In this document: positions 53,771-64,000 of the stretch, piece by piece
Position numbering within the stretch: the first letter of the stretch is position 1
Layout of the letters: the number at the start of each line of letters is the position of its first letter
From: Acidimicrobium ferrooxidans DSM 10331
GTDB lineage: Bacteria; Actinomycetota; Acidimicrobiia; Acidimicrobiales; Acidimicrobiaceae
NCBI RefSeq assembly: GCF_000023265.1
Contig: NC_013124.1
Location: 1,120,001-1,184,000, forward strand
Reading direction: 5' to 3'
DNA length: 64,000 bases
The notes under the pieces: generated by a model
Seen by the model: the letters and a program-made list of their open reading frames with translations, nothing else
What the model was told of the DNA's origin: nothing
Databases searched by the model: none
Program-made: the position numbers and the translations under genes

Positions 53771-54523
53771 TTACCCGAGACGGTTCAGCGCGGACAGACC
53801 GACCGCACTGGCCGCCGACTCGAGGTGCTGCGTGATCCAGGCGAAGTCGTTGGCCACCATCACTACGCCGAACACGGCGAGGACGCCCGCCGCCACCAGC
53901 GTCACGGTCCGCAGGTGCTTGCGCAGCGCCCGTGTCGCGGTCACCGCGCGCGAGAACGCGAGTCCGAACAGGAGAAACGGCACGCCCAGCCCGAGCGAGT
54001 AGGCCCCGAGCAACAGCGCTCCCTGCAGGAGCTGGCCCTGGGTCGCCGCCACGGCGAACACCGACGCAAGGATGGGGCCGATGCACGGTGTCCAACCGAA
54101 CGCGAACGCCATCCCGGCGACCGGCGCCGCAAAGCGACCGAATCGCTCGAGCCTCGGATGCCAACGCTTCTCGGCGAACAGGATCGGGAATCGCCCGAGG
54201 ACCGAGAGCACGAGGAGTACGGCCATGGCGAGGAGCACGACGCCGCTCGCCCGCTCGAGCAACGCATGATGACGGACGAGGGTCTGTCCGAGCGCGGAAG
54301 CGGTCAAGCCCATGGCGATGAAGACCACGGCGAACCCGAGGACGAACTGGGCGGTGCGCCCCGCCACCCGCCGGGCGACCGCCACCCCTCCCGCTTCGAG
54401 CTCGCGCGTCGGTGCCCCGGAGACGACCGAGAGATAGGCGGGCACCAACGGCAGGACGCACGGTGAGGCGAACGACAGCACGCCACCGCCGAACGCGACC
54501 ACGTAGCCGACTCCGAGTGCCAC
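53771..54523 (-). CDS. ccdA: Cytochrome c biogenesis protein CcdA
   Basis: Membrane thiol reductase of 250 residues that passes electrons across the membrane to keep apocytochrome c reduced. It has six predicted helices and the two redox Cys in ASPCVLPLVPAY (helix 1) and FGWTPCIGPIL (helix 4). The GTG at 54523 is supported by TAGACT 7 nt upstream; longer frames add an odd polar extension. No ResB/ResC or thioredoxin-like partner is in the window, but the caa3 assembly gene ctaG lies 1.7 kb away. Confidence 0.92.
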   Translation of the reverse strand: MALGVGYVVAFGGGVLSFASPCVLPLVPAYLSVVSGAPTRELEAGGVAVARRVAGRTAQFVLGFAVVFIAMGLTASALGQTLVRHHALLERASGVVLLAMAVLLVLSVLGRFPILFAEKRWHPRLERFGRFAAPVAGMAFAFGWTPCIGPILASVFAVAATQGQLLQGALLLGAYSLGLGVPFLLFGLAFSRAVTATRALRKHLRTVTLVAAGVLAVFGVVMVANDFAWITQHLESAASAVGLSALNRLG

Positions 54524-54530
54524 GTCATGC

Positions 54531-54536
54531 AGTCTA
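54531..54536 (-). promoter_or_regulatory. -10-like hexamer, leaderless start of ccdA
   Basis: TAGACT on the minus strand, 7 nt before GTG 54523. Confidence 0.55.
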
Positions 54537-54566
54537 CCGATCGCCGGCTCGTGGTGGCGGATCGCA

Positions 54567-54572
54567 TATACT
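54567..54572 (+). promoter_or_regulatory. -10 hexamer of the second MFS exporter
   Basis: TATACT, the most consensus-like -10 in the window, in an AT-rich block. It is followed by a leader of about 100 nt that contains the inverted repeat CACCG-N6-CGGTG (54601-54616) and GTTGTCAAC near 54620, possible operator sites. Confidence 0.45.
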
Positions 54573-54681
54573 TTGCTAAACACAACTATTTTCCGGGAAT
54601 CACCGATAGCCCGGTGAGGTTGTCAACATGCACCGACAATGTGCTCGTAGCCATCATCTGACCAAGGAGCTTGATCTCAGC

Positions 54682-56157
54682 ATGACGCAAGGTTCGCACC
54701 GACACCGCTCAGGACTTGCGATCGCCGTCATCGCCGGCGCACAGCTCATGATCGTGCTCGATCTCACGATCGTCAACGTGGCGTTGCCGACGATCCAACA
54801 CGCTCTCCACTTCTCGCCGACTGGCCTCTCGTGGATCGTGAACGCCTATACGTTGGTCTTCGGCGGGCTCCTGCTCCTCGGCGGGCGCTCCGGCGACCTC
54901 TTCGGCCGACGTCGCATGTTCATGGTGGGGGTTGCCCTCTTCGCGATCGCGAGCGTGTTCTCCGGACTGGCGACCTCGCAGGCCTGGCTGATCACCGGCC
55001 GTGCCCTGCAGGGCATCGGCGCCGCGATCGCCTCACCGACCGCCCTCGCCCTGATCTCTGCGACCTTCACCGAGGCACGTGAGCGCGGACGGGCCTTCGC
55101 GATCTATTCCGCGGTGTCGGCGGGTGGAGCAGCGATCGGGCTGCTCGCTGGCGGTCTGCTTACCCAATACGCATCATGGCAGTGGGTCTTCTACGTCAAC
55201 GCTCCGATCGCCGCGCTCTTGCTCGTTGCCGCGCCGCGGGTGCTCGCAGAGACCGAACGTCACCACGGCAGCGTGGACGTGCCTGGAGCCCTGACGGGTA
55301 CCGGCGGCCTCGCGCTCGTGGTCTACGGCCTCATCCATGCCTCCACCACCTCTTGGTCCAATGTGACGACGATTGCGGTCCTCGCTGGCGGGGTCGTTGC
55401 GCTCGGCGCGTTCATCGTCATCGAACGTGTCCGACGTGAGCCACTCATCGACTTCCAGATCCTCGCCAAGCGTGAACGGGGCGGCGCTGTCGCGATGATC
55501 CTGTTCGTCGCGGCCTCGATGTTCTCCGTCTTCTTCTTCGTGTCCCAGTTCATGCAAGACGTCGTCGGCTACTCGCCGGTGCGAACCGGTCTCGCGTTCT
55601 TGCCGATGACGCTCGGCATCATGATCACGGCCCAGCTCGTGTCCCGCAACCTGCACCGCGTCGGCCCGAAGCCGTTCATGGTCGGTGGGAGCGTGCTCAT
55701 CGCCGTCGCCATGGGCCTGCTGTCCCAGATGCGAGCCTCGTGGGGCTATCTCGACCTCCTCGGCCCGCTCGTCATCCTCGCCATCGGCGCCGGGAGCTCC
55801 TTCGTCTCTCTCTTCCCCACCGCGACCCACGGCGTCGAACCGCGTCGCGTCGGCATGGCCTCGGCCCTCGTGACCGTCGGACAGCAGGTCGGTGGCACGC
55901 TCGGCTTGTCCATCCTCGTCACCGTCACCGTGGCCGCGGCCAAGCGGCATGCGGCAGCCCTCGCTCCGCGCCTCGCCAGCGGCCACCTCACACCCCAGGC
56001 ACTCACGATCCTCGCCGAGGTGCATGGCTGGGCGGCCGGCTTCGCGGTCGCGACAGGATTCGGCGTGATCGGGCTGCTCATCGGTTTGATCGTGGTCCCG
56101 CACCTTGGACCAACTGCGACCGAAGGAGCGGCGGAAGGGTCGGCGGTCGCCGCGTAG
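54682..56157 (+). CDS. MFS exporter, EmrB/QacA (DHA2) family
   Basis: A 491-residue protein with about 14 helices. Helix 1 has MIVLDLTIVNVALPTIQ, the D1 motif of the 14-helix family; motif A follows as GRSGDLFGRRRMFM and motif C as SAVSAGGAAIGLLAGG. The end is low complexity. It likely exports drugs or a metabolite with proton exchange. ATG 54682 (AAGGAG at 12 nt) is preferred; ATG 54628, with GAGGT at 7 nt, would add 18 His-rich residues. It shares a family with the protein at 23,309 but the two are not close copies. Confidence 0.88.
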   Translation: MTQGSHRHRSGLAIAVIAGAQLMIVLDLTIVNVALPTIQHALHFSPTGLSWIVNAYTLVFGGLLLLGGRSGDLFGRRRMFMVGVALFAIASVFSGLATSQAWLITGRALQGIGAAIASPTALALISATFTEARERGRAFAIYSAVSAGGAAIGLLAGGLLTQYASWQWVFYVNAPIAALLLVAAPRVLAETERHHGSVDVPGALTGTGGLALVVYGLIHASTTSWSNVTTIAVLAGGVVALGAFIVIERVRREPLIDFQILAKRERGGAVAMILFVAASMFSVFFFVSQFMQDVVGYSPVRTGLAFLPMTLGIMITAQLVSRNLHRVGPKPFMVGGSVLIAVAMGLLSQMRASWGYLDLLGPLVILAIGAGSSFVSLFPTATHGVEPRRVGMASALVTVGQQVGGTLGLSILVTVTVAAAKRHAAALAPRLASGHLTPQALTILAEVHGWAAGFAVATGFGVIGLLIGLIVVPHLGPTATEGAAEGSAVAA

Positions 56158-56226
56158 GCCGGACGCAGGCGAACACGCCAGCGCTCTTGGCACAGTCGCA
56201 TCGCACCCTCTACGCTGGAGGGTGCG

Positions 56227-57210
56227 ATGCCTACCGTTCCAGCGTTCTCGCCCATCGGGCTGCTGACCGAGTGGTCGCTCGGACCATTCGCGATCGTCGT
56301 CGTGATCGCCGCCGGCGCTCTGTTCGCGTGGTACGTCGATGCGGCGATCCGCGTTCGCGCCAAGGGTCGTAGCTGGCCAGGTCACCGCATCGTCACGTTC
56401 GGTCTCGGCCTCCTCTCCATCGTCTACGCGCTGGCAGGACCGATCTCCGTGTGGGTCATGCGCTACTTCCCGGCGCACATCGTCCAGCACCTCGTCCTGA
56501 TGATCGTCGCCCCGTCGCTGCTCGCGATGGCCGCACCGGTCACGCTGGCGCTCCAGACGGCACGTGGCACCGCCCGTCGACTCGTCACCGGCTTCATCCA
56601 CTCCCGCTTCCTCCACGTCATCACGTTCCCTCTCGTCGTCGTCATCGCGTACTACATCGTCATGTGGTGGTTCTTTACGACGAGCGCGATCGGGTTCGCC
56701 ATGACGCACATGTGGGTGATGGACCTGCTCAACCTACTGTTCTTCGCCGGAGGCGTGCTCTTTTGGTGGCCGCTCGTCGGCAAGGACCCCATCGTGCACT
56801 GGCGAATGGGCTGGGGTGCGAAGCTCGTGTCGCTCGCCTTCGGCATCCCCTTCGAGACGTTCCTCGGCCTCACCATCGCCGGTTCACGGACCTCGCTCGC
56901 TCCCATGTACAGCCTGACCGACTGGACGACCGGCGGCGACGTGCTGTGGGGCTTGAGCGAGATGCTCACGACCCTCGCGATCGGCGTCATCATCTGGAAC
57001 TGGGTCGCCTCCGAGGAGCGCCAGACGCGCCGTATGTCCAGGTCCCGCGAGGCGGTGCCACTCTCGAGCCGCCAAGACGGCCTGCCGAAGGAGTACTACT
57101 GGGCGCGCCAGGTCATCGAGCGCATGCCTGCAGGCTCACCCATGTACGAAGAGGCGCGCTCCGTGCTCGAGCGGATCGACCGCGAACGCCCCCCGGAGAC
57201 GGCTCGCTGA
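56227..57210 (+). CDS. ctaG: Cytochrome c oxidase assembly protein (caa3_CtaG family)
   Basis: A 327-residue membrane protein with about seven helices. The family features are RYFPAHIVQHLVLMIVAPSLL with conserved His, TMWV/MWVMDLLNLLFF and FWWPLVGKDP. It is thought to deliver copper to the Cu-B site of heme-copper oxidase. The C-terminal tail (about 265-327) is polar. TACGCT at 56211-56216 and GGAGGG before the ATG give the start. A terminal oxidase is not in the window. Confidence 0.87.
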   Translation: MPTVPAFSPIGLLTEWSLGPFAIVVVIAAGALFAWYVDAAIRVRAKGRSWPGHRIVTFGLGLLSIVYALAGPISVWVMRYFPAHIVQHLVLMIVAPSLLAMAAPVTLALQTARGTARRLVTGFIHSRFLHVITFPLVVVIAYYIVMWWFFTTSAIGFAMTHMWVMDLLNLLFFAGGVLFWWPLVGKDPIVHWRMGWGAKLVSLAFGIPFETFLGLTIAGSRTSLAPMYSLTDWTTGGDVLWGLSEMLTTLAIGVIIWNWVASEERQTRRMSRSREAVPLSSRQDGLPKEYYWARQVIERMPAGSPMYEEARSVLERIDRERPPETAR

Positions 57211-57292
57211 CGACTCGCAGCGGTGTGTGCGCTGAGCACGCCCTCGTCGCATCGCCGGGGTCTCGCCAGTCTGAGCCGCAGCGGCCGCGTGA

Positions 57293-58033
57293 TCAGGTCG
57301 GTGCGGAAAACGTGAGGAACGCCGAGATCCACCAGTGTTCGAAGGGCGAGAACACGAGCTGCAAGACACTCGGAAACAGGACCGCAACGAGCACCACGAC
57401 GGCGAGCAGCCCCATTCGGAAGCGGAGAAAGCCATACCAGGCTGATGCCGGCAGCACACGCTCGAGGATGGAGCCACCATCGAGGGGCGGGAGTGGGATG
57501 AGATTGAACACGCCGAGCAGCAGATTGACGAGGCCAGCCTCGACGAGGAGCTGGTCGACGAGGCTCGATCCGATCGAGGACGCCTGCGCGGCGGACGCCG
57601 TCTGAATGTCGTGGGCGATCACTGCATGCGCCACGATCCCGAGCGCGACCGCCAGCACGAGGTTGGTGGCGGGGCCGACGAGGCCGACGATGAGGGCGCC
57701 GTTACGAGGATGGCGCAAGCGGCGAACGTCGATCGGCACAGGCTTCGCCCACCCGATCGGCGGTAAGCCGGCGATGATCAAGATCACGGGCACGAGCACG
57801 GAACCGACCGGATCGAGGTGGCGCAGAGGGTTCCAGCTGAGACGACCGCTGCGCTTGGCAGTATCGTCCCCGAGGGCAAGCGCCGCCCAGCCGTGCGAGA
57901 GTTCGTGCAGCACGACGGAGGGGATCAGCACCGCGAGATAGAGCAGCGATGTCAGATTGATGACGCCACGCCACAGGGCGAGCCCCACCAAGGCTGCGCC
58001 GACCACGGCGAGTAGCCATCGCTCACGAGTCAT
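57293..58033 (-). CDS. Site-2 protease family (M50) membrane metalloprotease
   Basis: A 246-residue intramembrane zinc protease of the S2P/M50 minimal type (Rip2/YwhC-like). The HExxH is in VVLHELSHGWAALALGD (about residue 49) and the third ligand in LIPLPPLDGGSIL (about 200). No PDZ domain is present. About six helices. Its ATG overlaps the xerD stop by one base (TGATG), so it is the last gene of the tlyA-to-M50 run. Substrate unknown; relatives cleave anti-sigma factors or small membrane proteins. Confidence 0.88.
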   Translation of the reverse strand: MTRERWLLAVVGAALVGLALWRGVINLTSLLYLAVLIPSVVLHELSHGWAALALGDDTAKRSGRLSWNPLRHLDPVGSVLVPVILIIAGLPPIGWAKPVPIDVRRLRHPRNGALIVGLVGPATNLVLAVALGIVAHAVIAHDIQTASAAQASSIGSSLVDQLLVEAGLVNLLLGVFNLIPLPPLDGGSILERVLPASAWYGFLRFRMGLLAVVVLVAVLFPSVLQLVFSPFEHWWISAFLTFSAPT

Positions 58034-58915
58034 CAGCGGCTCCCGGCCCGAGCACGCGGATGCGCGCGTTGGTAGACGGCATCCACGTGACCCTCCGACA
58101 CCTTGGTGTAGAGCTCCGTGGTGGCGAGGGATGCGTGACCAAGGATCTCCTGGACCACGCGCAGGTCGGCCCCGGCCTCGACCATGTGGACCGCGAGCGA
58201 ATGGCGCAGGACGTGGGGCGAGACCCGATCGCCGAGACCGACCCGCGACGCACGTTGCTTCAGCACCAGCCAGACCCCCTGGCGCGTGATGGGTGCGCCC
58301 CGGAGGTTGACGAAGAGCATCCGATGCTTGGGAGCGAGCTGCGGTCGCCATCGAACCACCCACTGCTCGAGCGCATCGCGCGCAGGGGCCGAGATCGGGA
58401 CGAGGCGTTCGCGTCCTCGCTTGCCCACTACAGGTACCCATCGACCCTGGGCGATGGTGTCGAGCGTGAAGCCACAGAGCTCGCTCACCCGAACGCCCGA
58501 TCCATAGAGCACCTCGAGGATCGCACGGTCACGAGCGCCGGCGACATCTGCGGTCCCGACGGACTCGATGAGCCGCTCGACCTCGTCGCGAGCGAGCGCA
58601 CGTGGCAGCGCGACCGCCGTTCCAGGCGCATGGATCCCCTCCATCGGATCGTCCGCTCTCGCACCGACGCGTTGGGCGTAACGGAACAGTCCCCGTAGCG
58701 CACTCGCGGCGCGCTGAACGCCGCGCGGGGAGCGCTCCCGGCCGGCGGCGTCCACCCAGGAGCGCAACAGAGCCGGGCTCGCATCGAGGAGGCGCGACCC
58801 TCTCGCCTCCAGCCAGGTCGCGACCGCTTCGAGATCGCTGCGATACGCGATGGCGGTCAACTCGGACCGATCGGCCGCAACGACGAGGAGGGTGAGGTAC
58901 TCGTCGACGACCGCC

Positions 58916-58932
<17 letters not shown>
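58033..58932 (-). CDS. xerD: Tyrosine site-specific recombinase XerD
   Basis: Resolves chromosome dimers at dif. The 299-residue protein has an N-terminal SAM-like core-binding domain (about 10-100) and a catalytic domain with Arg in GSGVRVSELCGF, Lys in VVGKRGRERLV, HxLR in SPHVLRHSLAVHM, His in EILGHASLATTELYTKVS and the Tyr nucleophile in the same stretch. No ATG or GTG is available before the domain begins; TTG 58932 lies inside the upstream NUDIX gene with GGAGGAG 9 nt before it and gives the family length. Confidence 0.92.
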
Positions 58933-61167
<2,235 letters not shown>

Positions 61168-61170
<3 letters not shown>

Positions 61171-62775
61171 GAGCATCACTCCCCCGTCGGCAGGAGCCGA
61201 CGGTCCCGACTCGCTCGATGCAGATTGGAGCAGTGCCCGTGCGTGCTCGAGGGCGACGTCAGCGTCGGGGTGGCCCGACAGCAGCCGCGCGATCTCGCGC
61301 ACGCGCGCATCGTCGCGGACCGGTTCGACCCGCGTCCTCGTGCGGTCGTCGACGAGCTCCTTGTGCACCACGAAGTGAGTGGTTGCGGCTGCGGCGATGG
61401 AGGCGGTGTGCGTCACCACGATGACTTGACGCCGCGTCGCGAGTCGTTGGAGGCGCGCCGCCACTCCGAGCGCCGCACGGCCGCCGAGTCCGGTGTCGAT
61501 CTCGTCGAGCACGATCGATTCTCGACCCTCCCCGAGCAGTTCCGCCATCGCCAGCACGATGCGCGAGAGCTCGCCACCCGACGCTCCGCGGCCCAGCGGC
61601 GTCGGCTCGAGGTCGGGTGAGGCCGCGAACCAGAAGGCCGGTACCCCTTCTGCCCCTTCGAGGCGGATCTCGAAGCGAGCTCGCTCGAGCCCCAGCGCTC
61701 CGAGGGCCTCCGTGACGTGGCGACGCAGGACCTCTGCGGCTGCGTCTCGTTCGGCGCGCAGCGCGCTCGCGGCCTGCTCGAGGTGGCGCTCTGCCTCGAG
61801 GCGTTCTGCCTCGAGCTCTTCCATCAGGGCCTCGCTGCCCTCGATCAGCGCGAGCGCTCGGCGTCGCTCCTCACGCGCCTCGATCACGGCCTCGAGGGTG
61901 GGTCCATAGCGGCGCTTGAGGTGGGACAGCTGGGCAAGCCGTGCCTGGGCGGCCTCGAGCGCAGCCGGATCGGACTCGAGACGCTCGAACTGATCGCGCA
62001 CCTCCTCAGCCACGTCGGTCGCCTCGGCGAGGAGGCTCTCCAGGCGCTCCGCCAAGGCCGGGAACGCACGTTGCACCGCGCGTGCCGACTGACCGAGGCG
62101 ATCGGTGATGCTGTTCGTCCCGACCAGGTCGCGATGGAGGGAGAAGAGCTCTGCCCGCAGCGCATCGGCGTCTCCGAGCCGATCGACGAGCTCGGTGAGC
62201 TCGTTGTCCTCTTCGGGGTTGGCGAGCTCGGCGCTCTCGAGTTCGGCCAGCTCGAAGCCGAGGCGCTCGCGCTCACGCTCGGCGTGGTCATGATCGTCAC
62301 GCGCGCGTCGGAGTGCGGCCGTCGCGTCGGCGAGGCGCTCCCTCGCGCGATGCCACGCGCGGTCGTCGATGCCCCCGATGCGATCGAGGATCGCACGCTG
62401 TTGGTCGGGTTGGGTCACGAACACCGCTTGGTGCTGACCGACGACCTGGACGGCTCGCGCGACGAACGAAGCGAGCTCGCCAACGGCGACGAGCTCGCCA
62501 TCAATGCGCGCACGGGAGCGGCCCTCCCGGGTGACCTCGCGCTCGACGACCGCTTCGTGACCGTCGACGTCGACGATGGCGCGGACGCGCGCCCGCTCGT
62601 CGCTCGCACCCACAAGGTCGCTGCGTGCCCGCTCGCCGAGGAGAAGGCCGATCGCACCCACGATGAGGGTCTTGCCCGCCCCTGTCTCTCCCGTGAGGGC
62701 GACGAGCCCGCCGGGCAGCTCGAGCGAGGCCGCCTCCACGACCCCCAAGTTGCGCACCTCGAGCAGGCTCAGCAT
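61168..62775 (-). CDS. recN: DNA repair protein RecN
   Basis: SMC-like ATPase for double-strand-break repair, 535 residues. Walker A is GETGAGKTLIVG (about residues 30-41). Two coiled arms of about 110 residues each flank a middle segment. The signature GASGGELSRIVLAMAE (about 430) and Walker B VLDEIDTGLGG complete the head. The ATG overlaps the nadK end by 7 nt. Confidence 0.95.
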
Positions 62776-63584
62776 GGCAGGTCGAGCACCTCAAGGCCGA
62801 ACTTCGCCTTGAGTACCTCGTGGAAGGGCGGGGCCCCGATCTGGGCGAGGCGCACCCGACGCGTCGCCGCGTGGACCTCGACCGCTTCCCCGGGCACGAG
62901 GGACGACCACGGAACACCATCGACCATGACCGAAGCCGTCGGGCCATCGAGCAGTCGGATCTCGACGGGTTCGTCGAGTCCGAGGACCAAGGACCGATCG
63001 AAGAGCTGATGCGGAGCGATCGGTGTGAGCACGAGCGCGTCGACGCGTGGCGAGAGCACGGGTCCTCGCGCGGAGAACGCATAGGCCGTCGAGCCGGTGG
63101 GCGTCGCGACGATGATCCCATCGGCGGCGTAGCGCAGAAAGGGGCGACGATCGATAGCGACGCTCGCGCGGATGAGGTGGCCCGACGCCTGACGCTCGAC
63201 GACGACTTCGTTGAAGCCGACGGTTCGCTCGCTCCTCGAACCGACGCCCGCCTCGAGCACGACCCGCTCCTCGACGACGATCGACCCATCCACGAGGGCT
63301 CGGAGCGCGGGTTCGAGCGCCGACGGTTCGACCTCGGCGAGATAGCCCAGTTGACCGAGGTTCACCCCGAGCACCGGCACGTCCTCTCGCCACGCCGCCG
63401 CCATCGCACGCAGCATGGTGCCGTCACCTCCCATGCTGACGACCGCATCGATCGCCCCACACGCGTGCGTCGGGTCCTCGAGTATGCAGGCACTCCCACC
63501 GAGCTCGCTGAGCAACGCCCGAGCCTGGCGGAAGAGTTCCTGCGCACGCGGCTCCTGCGGGTGGAGCACGAACCCAACGTTCAT
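62769..63584 (-). CDS. nadK: NAD kinase
   Basis: Makes NADP from NAD and ATP, 271 residues. It has the catalytic GGDGT in VVSMGGDGTMLRA (about residue 52), NLGQLGYLAEV, GFNEVVVER and DGIIVATPTGSTAYAFSARGP. ATG 63584 is fixed by TAGGCT 7 nt upstream; longer frames extend into the tlyA intergenic gap. Confidence 0.96.
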   Translation of the reverse strand: MNVGFVLHPQEPRAQELFRQARALLSELGGSACILEDPTHACGAIDAVVSMGGDGTMLRAMAAAWREDVPVLGVNLGQLGYLAEVEPSALEPALRALVDGSIVVEERVVLEAGVGSRSERTVGFNEVVVERQASGHLIRASVAIDRRPFLRYAADGIIVATPTGSTAYAFSARGPVLSPRVDALVLTPIAPHQLFDRSLVLGLDEPVEIRLLDGPTASVMVDGVPWSSLVPGEAVEVHAATRRVRLAQIGAPPFHEVLKAKFGLEVLDLPC

Positions 63585-63591
63585 CCGGCTC

Positions 63592-63597
63592 AGCCTA
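63592..63597 (-). promoter_or_regulatory. -10-like hexamer, leaderless start of nadK
   Basis: TAGGCT on the minus strand, 7 nt before ATG 63584. It overlaps the tlyA stop codon (63597-63595). Confidence 0.55.
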
Positions 63598-64000
63598 ACC
63601 ACCACCGCTTCGTTCACTCGGGGCACGCAACCACACGAACTCCTCGACGTTGCCCTCGGCTCCGGGAACCGAACTCGGACAACTCCCGAGGACAACGAGC
63701 CCCATCGAACCCATCGCGTCGCGGACTCGTCCGAGCGCCTCGTCGCGCTCCGGACCGAGCGGGATCACACCGCGGTATCGACTCGCGATCTGGCGCCCCA
63801 CCTCGAACTGGGGTTTGACGAGCACCACCGCCTCTCCGCCCGGCGCGAGCAGCGACGCAACCTGGTCGAGGACGCCGAGCACCGAGATGAACGACACGTC
63901 CACGACCGCCAGCGTCGGTGCTTCGGGGAGGGGCCACACGAACGCACGGATGTCGGTCCGCTCGTAGACCTCGACGCGCGGGTCATGCCGGAGCGACTCG
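63595..64000 (-). CDS. tlyA: TlyA-type rRNA 2'-O-methyltransferase (C-terminal part)
   Basis: The last 134 codons of a gene that runs off the right edge. The visible part is the Rossmann methyltransferase half: VVDVSFISVLGVLDQVASLL, VVLVKPQFEVGR and a C-terminal NVEEFVWLRAP, which is typical of TlyA/hemolysin-A-like enzymes that methylate 16S and 23S rRNA. The catalytic Lys and Asp are in KPQFE and DVSFIS. The S4 domain is outside. Order tlyA-nadK-recN supports the name. Confidence 0.87.
   Translation of the reverse strand, partial: ESLRHDPRVEVYERTDIRAFVWPLPEAPTLAVVDVSFISVLGVLDQVASLLAPGGEAVVLVKPQFEVGRQIASRYRGVIPLGPERDEALGRVRDAMGSMGLVVLGSCPSSVPGAEGNVEEFVWLRAPSERSGGG

Overview
The window is a GC-rich, densely coded chromosomal segment of an actinobacterium. 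Gene order in three blocks matches what I remember of Mycobacterium tuberculosis: (i) pyk / hisD-C-B-H-A-F-I-trpE / trpC-B-A / ANTAR regulator-polA-rpsA; (ii) pgsA / gcvH / FHA protein / FtsR-type MerR / bifunctional nuclease; (iii) tlyA-nadK-recN-pyrG-NUDIX-xerD. A separate trpF, a split glycine decarboxylase (gcvPA + gcvPB), very frequent GTG starts and many apparently leaderless genes suggest a deep-branching actinobacterium such as Acidimicrobiia. The class is an inference, not proven here. No phage, plasmid, CRISPR array or obvious defence locus is visible; the only mobile DNA is a decayed IS3-family element beside a tRNA-Leu gene.

Layout. 1-1,694: start of an ABC ATPase, half-size EamA permease, GGDEF protein. 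1,789-6,546: terminator, then rpsA, polA and an ANTAR response regulator (minus strand). 6,609-8,820: MBL-fold hydrolase, tRNA-Leu(CAA), IS3 remnant. 9,004-10,389: GlcD-like FAD oxidase. 10,777-15,212: type II fatty-acid synthesis operon fabD-fabH-fabG-acpP-fabF, whose FabD carries an extra C-terminal biotinyl/lipoyl-like domain. 15,254-19,721: terminator, GMC oxidoreductase, UbiB/ABC1 kinase, 6-phosphogluconate dehydrogenase. 19,745-23,138: trpC-F-B-A. 23,309-31,302: MFS exporter, OmpR/HK two-component pair, membrane GGDEF-EAL protein, YgfZ. 31,433-38,647: his operon with an embedded GroES-like gene, ending in trpE. 38,683-43,585: small coiled protein, DedA-like protein, pyk, SRPBCC-like protein, EamA permease, PsiE-like protein. 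43,506-47,419: gcvT-gcvPA-gcvPB. 47,454-53,707: small membrane protein, pgsA-like synthase, nucleotidyltransferase/phosphohexomutase-like fusion, gcvH, FHA protein, MerR regulator, small membrane protein, bifunctional nuclease. 53,771-57,210: CcdA, MFS exporter, CtaG. 57,293-64,000: M50 protease, xerD, NUDIX, pyrG, recN, nadK, tlyA (partial).

How genes work together. The his and trp genes give histidine and most of tryptophan synthesis; hisG, hisE, trpD and trpG are not in the window. The gcv genes give T, P (two subunits) and H proteins of glycine cleavage; the L protein is outside. The fab cluster gives a complete initiation and condensation set. Two GGDEF proteins point to cyclic-di-GMP signalling. 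A recurrent -10-like TANNNT hexamer 6-7 nt before the start codon (14 genes, with three more at 8-9 nt) implies that many mRNAs are leaderless, and it was used here to choose starts.
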